Of a stretch of DNA of 64,000 nt, positions 28,978 to 38,030 are shown in pieces (positions within the stretch are counted from its first letter, which is position 1; every line of letters starts with the position of its first letter). The notes beneath the pieces were generated by a model, which made no database searches, was not told the origin of the DNA, and saw only the letters and a list, made by a program, of their open reading frames with translations. The stretch lies in assembly GCF_902728265.1 (NCBI RefSeq), contig NZ_CACVBR010000001.1:267326-331325 (forward strand), given 5' to 3'. Origin of the DNA: Chryseobacterium potabilaquae. GTDB taxonomy: Bacteria > Bacteroidota > Bacteroidia > Flavobacteriales > Weeksellaceae. The position numbers and the translations under genes are program-made.

Positions 28978-29412
28978 TTATTTCACAAGTTTGATATCTA
29001 TAGCAGAAAATCCTTTTGGTGATTTTTCCTTCTCGTAAGATACTTTATTTCCTTTTTTAACAATTTCTGTACAGTTATTACTATGAAAGAAAATATTTTC
29101 TTTTGATTTGTCTTCAGTAATAAACCCATATCCTTTTTCACTGAAAAAAGTAACAATTCCTGTTTTTCTAATTTCTTCAGCCTCAATAGGAGCCGCTCCT
29201 AATTGTATGCTATCAGGATCGATTTCGTTTACAATACTATTGTCTGGTGGAGTTGAAGTTAATTGACCATTTGCATCTACATACATCAACATTTCGTCAA
29301 GACTTTTTCCTTTGTTATTGCTTGTTTTACGCTCTTCGCGTTTTTGAGCCTTTTCTTTTTGTTTTTGAATTTTTTTCTTAAAATTTTCTTTTTTAGAGAA
29401 AGAATCCGCCAT
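28978..29412 (-). CDS. cold-shock-domain RNA-binding protein with basic N-terminal tail
   Basis: 144 residues. The first 35 are a Lys/Arg/Glu-rich helix (MADSFSKKENFKKKIQKQKE...), probably a charged coil that contacts RNA. A linker follows. Residues about 83-144 form a cold-shock domain with G-I-V-T-F-F-S-E-K-G-Y-G-F-I-T, then N-I-F-F-H-S-N-N-C and a V-S-Y-E-K-E-K-S-P-K-G-F-S-A-I-D-I strand. The two RNA-binding motifs are present, with Tyr in place of one usual aromatic. CSD proteins melt RNA structure and act as chaperones in translation. The long basic N-terminus is a common Bacteroidota variant. It is monocistronic and transcribed toward the surface-protein region. Confidence 0.87.
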   Translation of the reverse strand: MADSFSKKENFKKKIQKQKEKAQKREERKTSNNKGKSLDEMLMYVDANGQLTSTPPDNSIVNEIDPDSIQLGAAPIEAEEIRKTGIVTFFSEKGYGFITEDKSKENIFFHSNNCTEIVKKGNKVSYEKEKSPKGFSAIDIKLVK

Positions 29413-29986
29413 ATATTTTATATATTAATTGTTATCTAATTTGTTTCAATTATCATCTATTTTTTCTAGGCAAATCAATATACATTTTCAATTTACCATA
29501 ACCACATCTCCGAAAATCCCGAAGCAATACTTGTTCATGATTAGTTTTGATAAAGTATTATCCAGTTTTCTGATTTCTTATATGCGTATAGATCTCGCTA
29601 ATATGACAAAATGTACTCTTGAAACTTTATTGAATAAATGAAATTCAAACGATCACAGGAAGTAAAAACAGAGAATTATTTAATACAAATGCAAATATAT
29701 GAAAAATAGCATCATGAAACAAATCTCATCTCTTTCAAACAATTGAATCTCAATCTATTTAATAAGCCTCTCTCTTTTCACATCAAAATAATTCCAATAA
29801 TTCATTCAAATTACTTCAAATAGTAGATTGATCTGATTACAGTTATTGTCTATATGTTTTCTTTTAACTTTATCTTGACAGCGTGGTATGGCTCAATTTG
29901 CGAGTATGCAAAAGGTACAAGAAAAATAATTAGCTTTCATAGTTTTTGTTTTAAAGATATAATAAAAAATTGAATTAGAGCAAAAA
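29413..29986. other. intergenic region between cold-shock gene and pnp
   Basis: 574 nt of AT-rich sequence in which I see no convincing gene. A 70-codon plus-strand frame at 29429-29641 has no matching ribosome-binding or composition support. Part of the region must hold the cold-shock gene's promoter and leader, but no clear TAnnTTTG match was found near its ATG. Confidence 0.5.
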
Positions 29987-30007
29987 AATCCCTCATATTG
30001 AGGGATT
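29987..30007 (-). terminator. pnp terminator
   Basis: A 9 bp perfect stem (aatccctca with tgagggatt) with 3 nt loop and seven-base T-run on the minus strand, 20 nt after the pnp stop codon. Confidence 0.9.
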
Positions 30008-30027
30008 CTACTATTATTTAATCTTTA

Positions 30028-32235
30028 TTAAGCTTCTGTTGAAGGATTTTGACTCTCTGCCTGTTTTTCAACTTGAGGTTTTTCTTGGCCCTCTACTCTA
30101 GGCTTTCCTTCAGGTTTTGGAGGTCTTGGCAAAAGAACTTTACGAGAAAGTTTCATTTTCTTACGATCATCATATCCCATGAATTTCACTTCCACTTCAT
30201 CTCCTTCTTTATATGGAACCTTATCAAGTCGCTTCCATTCTATCTCGGAAATATGAAGAAGTCCTTCTGTTCCTTTTGACAACTGAACAAATGCTCCAAA
30301 ATCCATTACTTTAACTACTTTTCCTTTATAAACTTCGCCTACAACTGGAACAAAAGCAATTTCATTGATTTTTGCTACTGCAAGATTAATCTTTTCACGA
30401 TCTGTTCCTGCAATTTCAATATATCCAATTTCTCCTCGTTCTTCAATAGCGATAACAGTTTCTGTATCTTTCTGAAGCTGCTGTATAATTTTTCCACCAG
30501 GACCAATAACTGCACCAATAAAATCTTTTGGTATTTCCATCAATACCATTTTAGGGGCATGAGGTTTTACATCAGCTCTTGGTTCAGAAATAGTTTCTGT
30601 AATCTTATTTAAAATATGAAGTCTTCCATCTTTAGCTTGCATTAAAGCTTTTTCCATGATATCCATGGAAAGCCCTTGGATTTTAATGTCCATTTGACAA
30701 GCGGTAATACCATCCGCAGTACCCGTTACTTTAAAATCCATATCTCCCAAATGATCCTCATCTCCTAAAATATCAGAAAGTACAGTCCATTTTCCGGATT
30801 TTTTATCCGTAATTAATCCCATAGCAATACCTGACACCGGTTTTGTAATCTTTACACCGGCATCCATTAGCGCTAATGTTCCTGCACAAACTGTTGCCAT
30901 GGAAGACGAACCATTTGATTCTAAAATATCAGAAACAATTCTGATTGTATATGGATTTTCTTGAGGAATTACAGCAGTTAAAGCTCTTTGAGCTAGATTT
31001 CCATGCCCTACTTCTCTTCTGGAAGTACCTCTTAAAGGTCTTGCTTCTCCTGTAGAGAATGGAGGGAAATTATAATGTAAGAAGAACTTTTCGTCGTGTT
31101 GTGTAATCACACTGTCGATCATATTGGCGTCTTTAATAGAACCTAGTGTCACAGCTGTTAAAGATTGAGTTTCCCCTCTTGTAAAGACAGCAGAACCATG
31201 GGCTCCTGGAAGGTAGTCGATCTCTGACCAAATTGGACGAATTGTTTTCGGGTCACGACCATCAAGACGAATATTATCTTCTAAAATCATCTGACGCATT
31301 GCCTCTTTTTCAACGTCATGATAATACACTTTTGCAAAAGGAGTTACTCTTTCCAACTCTTCTTCATTTTCAGCATATTGAGCTAAAAACTCATCCAAAA
31401 CAGCTTTAAACTTCTCTCCTCTTTCTTCTTTATTAGATGGTGTTTTTGCTATTTCAAATACTTTGCTATAGCATTCATCCCATACTTTTGTACGAATTTC
31501 TTCATCATGTTCTTCGTGGCTATATTCTCTTTTAGGAAGTGTTCCACCCACTTTTTCGGCTAACCTTTCCTGAGCTTCAATTTGTTTTTTAATCTCAGCA
31601 TGGGCAAAAATAATAGCTTCAAGCATTTCTTGCTCAGAAATTTCTTTCATTTCACCTTCTACCATTACGATAGAATCTCTGGTTGCCCCCACCATAATAT
31701 CTAAATCTGCCTTCTGAAGGTTTTCATAGCTAGGATTAACAGACAGCTGCCCATCAATTCTCACTACTCTTGCTTCAGACATAGGACCATCAAAAGGGAT
31801 ATCAGTAATCGCAATTGCTGCGGAAGCTGCCAAACCGGCTAATGCTTCAGGCATTACTTCTTTATCATAAGAAATTAATGAAATCATTACTTGTACTTCC
31901 GCATGAAAATCTTCCGGGAAAAGTGGACGTAAAACTCTATCCACTAATCTCATTGTAAGAACTTCATCGTCAGAAGGTTTTGCTTCTCTACGAAAGAAAT
32001 TTCCTGGAATTCTTCCGCCAGCATAAAATTTTTCTCTATAGTCAACAGTTAAAGGTAGAAAATCTACACCTGGCTTTGCTTCTTTAGCAGCTACTACTGT
32101 TGCTAAAAGCATCGTTCCACCACATTTTACCACTACAGCCCCATCCGCTTGCTTTGCCAACTTTCCTGTTTCAATAGTGATTTCTCTGCCATCTGCAAGA
32201 GTAATCGTTTCTATAAATGCTTGAGGTTTACTCAT
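30028..32235 (-). CDS. pnp: polyribonucleotide nucleotidyltransferase (PNPase)
   Basis: 735 residues. PNPase degrades RNA 3' to 5' using phosphate, releasing nucleoside diphosphates, and is part of the RNA decay machinery. Visible order: first RNase PH domain (about 1-220, with [15 protein letters not shown]), helical linker, second catalytic RNase PH domain (about 320-545, with [16 protein letters not shown] and [14 protein letters not shown]), KH domain with I-G-P-G-G-K (about 565-625) and an S1 domain (about 635-705, [13 protein letters not shown]). A Lys/Glu/Pro-rich tail of about 30 residues ends the protein. Length is typical. A TACCTTTG promoter box and a small leader hairpin precede the ATG. 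Confidence 0.97.
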   Translation of the reverse strand: MSKPQAFIETITLADGREITIETGKLAKQADGAVVVKCGGTMLLATVVAAKEAKPGVDFLPLTVDYREKFYAGGRIPGNFFRREAKPSDDEVLTMRLVDRVLRPLFPEDFHAEVQVMISLISYDKEVMPEALAGLAASAAIAITDIPFDGPMSEARVVRIDGQLSVNPSYENLQKADLDIMVGATRDSIVMVEGEMKEISEQEMLEAIIFAHAEIKKQIEAQERLAEKVGGTLPKREYSHEEHDEEIRTKVWDECYSKVFEIAKTPSNKEERGEKFKAVLDEFLAQYAENEEELERVTPFAKVYYHDVEKEAMRQMILEDNIRLDGRDPKTIRPIWSEIDYLPGAHGSAVFTRGETQSLTAVTLGSIKDANMIDSVITQHDEKFFLHYNFPPFSTGEARPLRGTSRREVGHGNLAQRALTAVIPQENPYTIRIVSDILESNGSSSMATVCAGTLALMDAGVKITKPVSGIAMGLITDKKSGKWTVLSDILGDEDHLGDMDFKVTGTADGITACQMDIKIQGLSMDIMEKALMQAKDGRLHILNKITETISEPRADVKPHAPKMVLMEIPKDFIGAVIGPGGKIIQQLQKDTETVIAIEERGEIGYIEIAGTDREKINLAVAKINEIAFVPVVGEVYKGKVVKVMDFGAFVQLSKGTEGLLHISEIEWKRLDKVPYKEGDEVEVKFMGYDDRKKMKLSRKVLLPRPPKPEGKPRVEGQEKPQVEKQAESQNPSTEA

Positions 32236-32250
32236 AAAATTGTCTTCTAT

Positions 32251-32268
32251 GTACTCCGTATTGAGTAC
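32251..32268 (-). promoter_or_regulatory. small hairpin in the pnp leader
   Basis: A 6 bp stem (gtactc 32251-32256 with gagtac 32263-32268) lies 16 nt upstream of the pnp ATG. In enterobacteria pnp is autoregulated through a leader hairpin. Whether this small one serves the same purpose is unknown. Confidence 0.3.
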
Positions 32269-32300
32269 GATTAATATTTAAACTTTTTAAATTTTCGATG

Positions 32301-32308
32301 CAAAGGTA
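32301..32308 (-). promoter_or_regulatory. -7 box (TACCTTTG) of pnp
   Basis: TAnnTTTG match on the minus strand, 66 nt upstream of the ATG; it predicts a leader of about 59 nt that includes the hairpin at 32251-32268. Confidence 0.55.
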
Positions 32309-32457
32309 ATGTATTAAAATGATATTTATTAAATTATATTTAGATACCCTATTTGCTTCTTCTAAAATATTCAATCTGAAATAAAATTTAAAAAAAATAA
32401 ATACATGAAATTAAATTTAAGATAACCCCCAATCTAATGAAATGATTTTCATTCAAT

Positions 32458-33627
32458 TTATTTTCTCTCTTTTTTATGAAAAGTATATCCTAGCTTCCAT
32501 TCCAAATAATTGGCAATATGCATATCATAGGCGTTAATCCCAAACGCCGCAAAAAATCTATCTGTAATTTGATATTGAAGACCTATTCTTTGAAAAAAAG
32601 CAGGACTGTCATATTTTCGGCCCTTTTTAAAAACATAATATCCTGCTCCTATATTAATATACAGCCGATTCATCATTAAACGATAGGTAGGAATAATACT
32701 GACTAAAGGTTGGTTATTCGAAAAACGTTTTTTCTGATATAGGGTACTATCCGACACATACATAGTATGATTATATTGCTCATCCATGGTCACTCCTACG
32801 CCTAATCCATATGCCGATTTGGGAGAATATTGACGCATATAAAATGCTTCTGCTCCATAAATTGAATAATCATACCCTTCATAAAGCTTTAAATCATCCC
32901 TCTTATCTCCTCGATAAAAAGAATCTTTCTTTCCTCCGAATACTGAAAACTCTACTGTATTATATTTTTTATGAATTATCGGGATAGTATCCGATAATTT
33001 CGGGTTTATTCTTTCCGGGTAATATACAATACTTAACTGAGGAGCCACTGTATTAAGTCCTTTATTGGGAATTTTCAAAGAGCCATTAGAAAGATGGTTG
33101 AATTTAAGAGTGAATCCGATATCAAAATAACGTCCTAATTCATAATATAATCCTGTTCCCAAACTTATAAACATATTTGTTTTTGATCCTACCGATGTAT
33201 TGTAATATTGAGTATCATTATTAAAAGGATTGGAATTGAATGAAACACCGAAACCGATGGTATGATACCATTTTAATTTCCCCCATTGTTTGATTTTTGC
33301 ATTATAGATGCCATACACAGCTAAGGGGCTTCCCATCTGTTTATTTTCAAGAAAATCAAACGCAAAAAAACCAATCCCATACTGCGGAAAATTATACAGT
33401 CTTTCACATTCTTTTTTCCCAGTAGCCTGTTTTAAAAACTGAAAAGAATATCCTACATAATTTTTATTTTCTAAAATCTTCAAATGAATATTGGTCGCTA
33501 ATACTTTTCCATACTCTGCACCTCCAGTCAATACGAAGGAATTATGCTTTAAAGAATCTATTTTTTGAGAATAATATATTGAGGATAAAGAAACAAAGAC
33601 AAGTAAGTAGAGAGATCTAAAATTCAT
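32458..33627 (-). CDS. acyloxyacyl hydrolase / PagL-like lipid A deacylase
   Basis: 389 residues with a signal peptide ending about residue 20 (S-S-I-Y-Y-S-Q). The first half has outer-membrane strands and the PagL signature F-N-H-L-S-N-G-S-L-K-I-P-N-K-G-L-N near residues 176-192; in PagL the His and Ser of H-x-S-N are catalytic. The family removes a 3-O-linked acyl chain from lipid A in the outer membrane. The protein is about twice as long as proteobacterial PagL: a second half (about 225-389) contains another set of barrel-like strands, a common Bacteroidota arrangement. The gene stands alone. A weaker alternative is a plain outer-membrane protein without activity. Confidence 0.75.
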   Translation of the reverse strand: MNFRSLYLLVFVSLSSIYYSQKIDSLKHNSFVLTGGAEYGKVLATNIHLKILENKNYVGYSFQFLKQATGKKECERLYNFPQYGIGFFAFDFLENKQMGSPLAVYGIYNAKIKQWGKLKWYHTIGFGVSFNSNPFNNDTQYYNTSVGSKTNMFISLGTGLYYELGRYFDIGFTLKFNHLSNGSLKIPNKGLNTVAPQLSIVYYPERINPKLSDTIPIIHKKYNTVEFSVFGGKKDSFYRGDKRDDLKLYEGYDYSIYGAEAFYMRQYSPKSAYGLGVGVTMDEQYNHTMYVSDSTLYQKKRFSNNQPLVSIIPTYRLMMNRLYINIGAGYYVFKKGRKYDSPAFFQRIGLQYQITDRFFAAFGINAYDMHIANYLEWKLGYTFHKKERK

Positions 33628-33807
33628 TAACCGTGTTTTAAAAAAGTTGATAGTAATTCAAAATATTTGGGAAAAATATATAAAAATATTTACATATAAA
33701 TACATTGTAAACATTTTATTGAATCTATAATACACCATAATATCATTTTTTCAATATTTTGGTACAATACTATACGGGAAATACTCTTAAACTTCAAAAG
33801 AAAAAAT

Positions 33808-33835
33808 AAAAGCAACTTCTTTCGAAGTTGCTTTT
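33808..33835 (-). terminator. rpsO terminator
   Basis: An 11 bp perfect stem (33808-33818 with 33825-33835), 6 nt loop and T/A-rich tail on the minus strand, 20 nt after the rpsO stop codon. Confidence 0.9.
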
Positions 33836-33855
33836 ATATTGAAAATCTTTATAGA

Positions 33856-34125
33856 TTATTTTCTTAGACCTAATTCAGCAATAATTGCTCTATATCTTGC
33901 GATATCTTTATTCTTAAGATAATCTAGTAATCTTTTTCTTTTACCTACCAATTTCACCAAAGATCTTTCTGTATTATAATCTTTGTGATTGCTCTTTAAG
34001 TGAGCAGAAAGGTGGTTAATTCTGAAAGTGAAAAGTGCAACTTGCCCTTCAGCACTTCCTGTGTCTTGTGCAGATTTTCCATGTTTTGAGAAAATTTCCT
34101 GCTTTTTTTCTGTTGTTAAGTACAT
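33856..34125 (-). CDS. rpsO: 30S ribosomal protein S15
   Basis: 89 residues from the ATG at 34123-34125 (M-Y-L-T-T-E-K-K-Q-E-I-F), the standard length. Conserved S15 segments are present: H-G-x-x-x-x-D-T-G-S-A-E-G-Q-V-A, I-x-x-L-S-A-H-L-K-x-N-H-K-D, R-S-L-V-K-L-V-G-K-R-K-R-L-L-D-Y-L and the C-terminal R-Y-R-A-I-I-A-E-L-G-L-R. It binds the central domain of 16S rRNA and organises the 30S platform. The frame is open upstream for 13 codons, but that extension begins with the TTG of a promoter box and is not translated. The gene is separated from pnp by one gene, unlike the usual direct rpsO-pnp pair. Confidence 0.97.
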   Translation of the reverse strand: MYLTTEKKQEIFSKHGKSAQDTGSAEGQVALFTFRINHLSAHLKSNHKDYNTERSLVKLVGKRKRLLDYLKNKDIARYRAIIAELGLRK

Positions 34126-34161
34126 TCCAATATTATTTAAATGATTATTATGTATCGGCCG

Positions 34162-34191
34162 CAAAATTACAACTATTTTTTGGATCTACAA
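34162..34191 (-). promoter_or_regulatory. rpsO promoter
   Basis: Minus strand TTG (34189-34191), 19 nt, TAATTTTG (34162-34169), a full match to the Bacteroidota consensus, 36 nt upstream of the ATG. Confidence 0.75.
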
Positions 34192-34295
34192 ACATTATTG
34201 ATTTCATGTATGGGTTTTGATAGAAAAAAATGTTAACATTTTCTTAATAAAATTATGTCATCCCATTAAAAGACAGTAATTTTACAGACGAATTA

Positions 34296-34844
34296 ATGAT
34301 GAAAAAAATTATTCCTTTTATCGCACTGGTCTCTTGTTTATTGATAGGTATTACTATCAAAGGGCAAAGAAATGAAGAAAAAATAAAAAAAGTTCTTTTC
34401 TTTAATCCTGAAGTTGAACCTGATATCGATGAAATCAAAGATCCCACCAATCTTGCCTTTTTCAATGCCGTGTCCGATAATTTGAGTACGCGAAAAAATA
34501 AAATGCTCCGAACAGAAACACAGATTCCTTTTGATAGTATTGACAAACAAAGTATTATTGACTACTGTATTAACAATAATGCAGATTTCACCATTGTTCC
34601 TAAGGTGAAATATTTTAAAGTAGGCATAGGAAAATACGTTTTCTCCAACCAGGTAGTGGTGAGCATGAAACTTTTTGATGCGGAAGGAAATCTACTCACA
34701 GAAACAGATTATGATACCTATAGAAAGAACATGCGCCTTTTAGGATCTACGGTCAATTCTGTTAAAATAGGCACTAATGGTGCTATAAAAGACATTTTAA
34801 AGAAATTAAAAAAAAGAAAACCTTCAGAAGAAACAGGGTTTTAA
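34296..34844 (+). CDS. secreted protein of unknown function
   Basis: 182 residues with a signal peptide (M-M-K-K-I-I-P-F-I-A-L-V-S-C-L-L-I-G, cleavage near residue 23). The mature part has F-F-N-P-E-V-E-P-D-I-D-E-I, D-Y-C-I-N-N-N-A-D-F-T-I-V-P-K-V-K-Y-F-K-V-G, then V-V-V-S-M-K-L-F-D-A-E-G-N-L-L-T-E-T-D-Y-D-T-Y and a basic Lys-rich C-terminus. The alternation of strands with a variable loop suggests a small periplasmic alpha/beta domain similar to those that sum lipoprotein-type stress signals, but I do not recognise the family. It is transcribed divergently from rpsO and no partner gene follows. Confidence 0.65.
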   Translation: MMKKIIPFIALVSCLLIGITIKGQRNEEKIKKVLFFNPEVEPDIDEIKDPTNLAFFNAVSDNLSTRKNKMLRTETQIPFDSIDKQSIIDYCINNNADFTIVPKVKYFKVGIGKYVFSNQVVVSMKLFDAEGNLLTETDYDTYRKNMRLLGSTVNSVKIGTNGAIKDILKKLKKRKPSEETGF

Positions 34845-35322
34845 TGTCATTATTATATAAATATACTATTCTTTTTTAAACTGAATTCTCCCATTATTTT
34901 TCCAAATCAATCGATATTACCCTTCTTTTTTTCTTTATTTTACCTCTGTAGAAAATTAACAATAACTTCTGTTATTCAATATATTAGGTAATAGTAATTC
35001 TCTATTTTTCAGCCTATGATTCTATGAAAATAAAAAACTTATTCATAGAGCAATTTCTATTTTCAATATATAAAAGAGAAAAATAATGTATTTTTTTTCA
35101 TTAAATAGTGAATAAATTAAAAAAAAAATACTACTTTAGACTAACGATAAAATCAAACTAAAGTTATGATCTTCTCATTTAAGGAATGTATTTCTTTAGA
35201 TGACCAATAGGGAATTTTATTTTTATTTATTTTTTTACATCCGTATTTTACGGATGTTTTTATTTAATTAAAAATTAATCCTGATTTTTATTACATTATG
35301 ACTCTGTTTTAAAAATTTGAAT
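34845..35322. other. intergenic region with an orphan terminator
   Basis: 478 nt of AT-rich sequence. It holds only very short frames (20 and 14 codons near 35023 and 35166), but a strong plus-strand terminator at 35237-35262 lies 390 nt after the nearest plus-strand gene. A small RNA or tiny gene between about 35100 and 35260 is possible. Confidence 0.4.
35237..35262 (+). terminator. orphan plus-strand terminator
   Basis: A 9 bp perfect stem (acatccgta with tacggatgt), 3 nt loop and T-run. No coding gene directly upstream accounts for it. Confidence 0.7.
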
Positions 35323-35330
35323 TATTTTTG
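35323..35330 (+). promoter_or_regulatory. -7 box (TATTTTTG) of mgtE
   Basis: A perfect TAnnTTTG match. Its last three bases are an in-frame TTG of the mgtE reading frame, so the true start must lie further down. Confidence 0.5.
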
Positions 35331-35351
35331 CATATCCAAAAATTTCACGTT

Positions 35352-36674
35352 TTGAATTCTAGAGACGAACTTATCTTTAATGCTGCCGATATTGCCGAAA
35401 CTCTCAGTGGACTTCCTGCTGATGAACGGTTATTGGCATTTTTAAAAGTTCCTAAAGAATACAAAGCTGATGTCTTCTCTCATCTAGATCCTGATTTCCA
35501 AGAAGATACAATTAGAAGTATTGGCAGTGACGAAGTTTCAGAAATCCTCAATGCGATGACCCCTGATGACAGAACAGCACTATTTGAAGACTTTCCGGAT
35601 GAACTTATCAAGTACTCTATTAATCATCTTAATCCCCAAGAAAGAAGAATTGCTCTAAAACTATTAGGCTATAACTCTGATTCTATTGCCCGTCTAATGA
35701 CCCCCTATTACATCCAAATCCGTAAAGAATGGACTGTAAAAAGATGTCTTCAACAGATTAAAAAGGTAGGAAAAAGAGTGGAAACCATGAATCACCTCTA
35801 TGTAGTGGATGAAAGAAATCGATTAATTGATGACATTGCCCTAGGAAGTTTATTATTAGCCGAAGAAGACACTTTAATCTCCGATATTACTGATAACCAT
35901 TTTGTAGCAATAGCCACTACCACCTCTAAAGAAGACGCCGTTACTTATTTCGAAAAGTATGATAGAACAGCACTTCCTATCGTTACTGAAGCAGGTGTTT
36001 TAGTAGGTATCGTAACAATCGATGACATTCTTGATCAAATTGAACAACAGAATACGGAAGATATCCAAAAGTTTGGAGGTCTTGAAGCATTAGACGTACC
36101 CTATACACAGACTTCACTTATCGAAATGGTAAAAAAACGAGGAATGTGGCTCATTATTCTTTTTTTCTCTGAAATGCTTACGGCATCTGCCATGGGCTAC
36201 TTTGAGGATGAGATCCAAAAAGCAGTAGTGTTGGCATTATTTGTACCGTTGATTATCTCCAGTGGAGGAAACTCAGGCTCACAGGCGGCAACTCTTATCA
36301 TTAGAGCTATGGCCCTTCAAGAAATTGGCTTAAAGGATTGGTGGTATGTCATGAAAAAAGAAATTTTCACAGGATTAATGCTAGGAAGTATTCTAGGAAT
36401 TATAGGCTTTCTTAGAATTATGATATGGCATAAAGCCGGCCTATTTGATTACGGGATGTATTGGCCTTTTGTAGGACTAAGTGTCGGTATATCTCTCATT
36501 CTCATCGTCCTCTGGGGAACACTTTCAGGTTCTATGGTACCTTTTATTTTGAAGAAATTACATCTAGACCCCGCCACTTCTTCTGCTCCGTTTGTTGCTA
36601 CTTTAGTAGATGTAACAGGGCTTATCATTTATTTTTCCGTCGCCGGCCTTTTCTTAACCGGCAAACTTTTGTAA
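35352..36674 (+). CDS. mgtE: magnesium transporter MgtE
   Basis: 440 residues if translation starts at the TTG at 35352-35354 (L-N-S-R-D-E-L); there is no ATG before residue 85. MgtE is a Mg2+-gated inner-membrane channel. Domains in order: cytoplasmic MgtE-N helical superfamily (about 1-115), two CBS domains (about 125-240) that sense Mg2+, a plug helix, and a C-terminal membrane domain with five helices. [21 protein letters not shown] and [19 protein letters not shown] are the pore signatures of the family. The start codon is unusual: the upstream in-frame TTG at 35328 belongs to the promoter, leaving a second TTG as the best start. Confidence 0.92.
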   Translation: MNSRDELIFNAADIAETLSGLPADERLLAFLKVPKEYKADVFSHLDPDFQEDTIRSIGSDEVSEILNAMTPDDRTALFEDFPDELIKYSINHLNPQERRIALKLLGYNSDSIARLMTPYYIQIRKEWTVKRCLQQIKKVGKRVETMNHLYVVDERNRLIDDIALGSLLLAEEDTLISDITDNHFVAIATTTSKEDAVTYFEKYDRTALPIVTEAGVLVGIVTIDDILDQIEQQNTEDIQKFGGLEALDVPYTQTSLIEMVKKRGMWLIILFFSEMLTASAMGYFEDEIQKAVVLALFVPLIISSGGNSGSQAATLIIRAMALQEIGLKDWWYVMKKEIFTGLMLGSILGIIGFLRIMIWHKAGLFDYGMYWPFVGLSVGISLILIVLWGTLSGSMVPFILKKLHLDPATSSAPFVATLVDVTGLIIYFSVAGLFLTGKLL

Positions 36675-36700
36675 TTTTAGGCTTTGTCTAAAACATACAT

Positions 36701-37438
36701 ATGAAAGTTGTTTCTCTTGTTCCGTCCATTACTGAAGCATTATTTGATTTAGGTCTAACTGAAAAAGAAGTTATAGGAAGAACAAAGTTCTGTATTCATC
36801 CCCAAGAAAAAGTGAAAAATGTACCCATCATCGGAGGGACAAAAAATATCAATATTGAAAAAATAACTGCTCTGAAAGCAGACATAATTCTGGCTAATAA
36901 AGAGGAAAATAACAAAGAACAAGTTGAAGCCTTAATGCAGCATTCAAAAGTTATTGTGACCCATATTGAAAATATTGAAGATAATTACCATTTACTCAAG
37001 ACCCTCGGTACCCTTTTTAATAAAGAAGATAAAGCGCAACTATTTAATTTAAAAATTCAAACCATTTTAAATCAAACAAAACTGAGCTCTACCTTAAAAG
37101 TAGCTTATTTAATTTGGAAAAATCCCTATATGACGATTGGTTCAGATACTTTTATTCATAAGATATTATCTGAAATAGGTTTTGAAAATATCTTTAAAGA
37201 TAAAACACGCTATCCTGAAATTACTATCGAAGACCTAGCTGAGACTGATCTGATTATGCTTTCTTCCGAACCATTTCCTTTTAAAGAACAACATATTAAA
37301 GAAATACATCAATTCTACCCTGATAAAAAAATCATAATAGTAGATGGAGAAGCCTTTTCTTGGTATGGAACTCATATTGCCAAATGCGAGGATTATTTTA
37401 AAGAGCTGATGTCTGAAGTAGAGTCAATTAAAATTTAA
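36701..37438 (+). CDS. BtuF-like substrate-binding protein without signal peptide
   Basis: 245 residues with the helical-backbone binding fold: V-S-L-V-P-S-I-T-E-A-L-F-D-L-G at the start, then V-I-G-R-T-K-F-C-I-H-P, V-P-I-I-G-G-T-K-N-I-N-I-E-K-I, L-K-A-D-I-I-L-A-N-K-E-E-N, and a second lobe with Y-L-I-W-K-N-P-Y-M-T-I-G-S-D-T-F. This matches vitamin B12 or siderophore-binding proteins of ABC importers. It starts directly with a fold-forming strand and has neither a signal peptide nor a lipobox, and no permease or ATPase gene is adjacent. It may therefore be cytoplasmic, with an unknown ligand such as a cobamide. It lies 26 nt after mgtE and may be cotranscribed with it. Confidence 0.78.
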   Translation: MKVVSLVPSITEALFDLGLTEKEVIGRTKFCIHPQEKVKNVPIIGGTKNINIEKITALKADIILANKEENNKEQVEALMQHSKVIVTHIENIEDNYHLLKTLGTLFNKEDKAQLFNLKIQTILNQTKLSSTLKVAYLIWKNPYMTIGSDTFIHKILSEIGFENIFKDKTRYPEITIEDLAETDLIMLSSEPFPFKEQHIKEIHQFYPDKKIIIVDGEAFSWYGTHIAKCEDYFKELMSEVESIKI

Positions 37439-37449
37439 TTACAAAAAAA

Positions 37450-37472
37450 TCCGATTCAATTATTGAATCGGA
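37450..37472 (-). terminator. terminator between convergent genes
   Basis: A 10 bp perfect stem (37450-37459 with 37463-37472) with a T-run on the minus strand; it may also act weakly on the plus strand after the BtuF-like gene. Confidence 0.75.
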
Positions 37473-37567
37473 GTAAATATATTCTATTCATAAAAGCTAA
37501 AAGAGAGTTTTAAATCATACTCTTTAATCATGCCCTTATATATCTTTCTTACAATCTAAAATAATAC

Positions 37568-38017
37568 TTATAAGATTTTCGACACCTCATTACAAAGCCA
37601 TTCTAACAGCTCTCTGTCCTCATCAGTAAAAGGATCTATAGTATGAGAATCAATATCGATCTGTCCTACGTTTTGCCCATTTTTAAAAATAGGAACTACA
37701 ATTTCAGCTTTTGTATCGATTGAACAACTTAAATAATTACCCTCCTGATTTACATCAGGAACCACAAACGTTTCATTGGAAACAGCAACTTGTCCACAAA
37801 TTCCTTTTCCATAAGGGATAATAGTATGATCGGTTTCAGCTCCTACATACGGACCAAGAATCAGCTCATCTTTCTCTCCATTTTTAAAATAAAATCCCGT
37901 CCAGTTAAAATAAGTAATTTCCTGATCTAATAAATGGCAAACTTTCTGAAGTTTTTCTTCAGTATTATGTTTTGGACTTTCGAGAATAGAAGAAAGTCTT
38001 TTCTTTAATTCTGACAT
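37568..38017 (-). CDS. GAF-domain free methionine-(R)-sulfoxide reductase
   Basis: 149 residues, a single GAF domain. The fRMsr signatures are visible: F-N-W-T-G-F-Y near residue 37, L-G-P-Y-V-G near 53, I-P-Y-G-K-G-I-C-G-Q-V-A near 67, V-P-D-V-N-Q-E-G-N-Y-L-S-C-S and A-E-I-V-V-P. The enzyme reduces free methionine-R-sulfoxide with thioredoxin as electron donor. Two of the three family cysteines are kept (in G-I-C-G and L-S-C-S). The first, which lies before the I-P-Y-G-K-G motif in Escherichia coli, is absent (G-A-E-T-D-H). The gene lies 13 nt after the 475-residue gene and is probably cotranscribed with it. Confidence 0.85.
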   Translation of the reverse strand: MSELKKRLSSILESPKHNTEEKLQKVCHLLDQEITYFNWTGFYFKNGEKDELILGPYVGAETDHTIIPYGKGICGQVAVSNETFVVPDVNQEGNYLSCSIDTKAEIVVPIFKNGQNVGQIDIDSHTIDPFTDEDRELLEWLCNEVSKIL

Positions 38018-38030
38018 TATATTTGTTGTT

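Noticed and set aside
29429..29641. 70-codon plus-strand frame between the cold-shock gene and pnp
   Set aside because: No recognisable protein features, promoter or terminator.
34253..34550. Overlapping antisense frames at the start of the 182-residue gene
   Set aside because: The sense frame has a signal peptide and coherent protein; the antisense frames do not.
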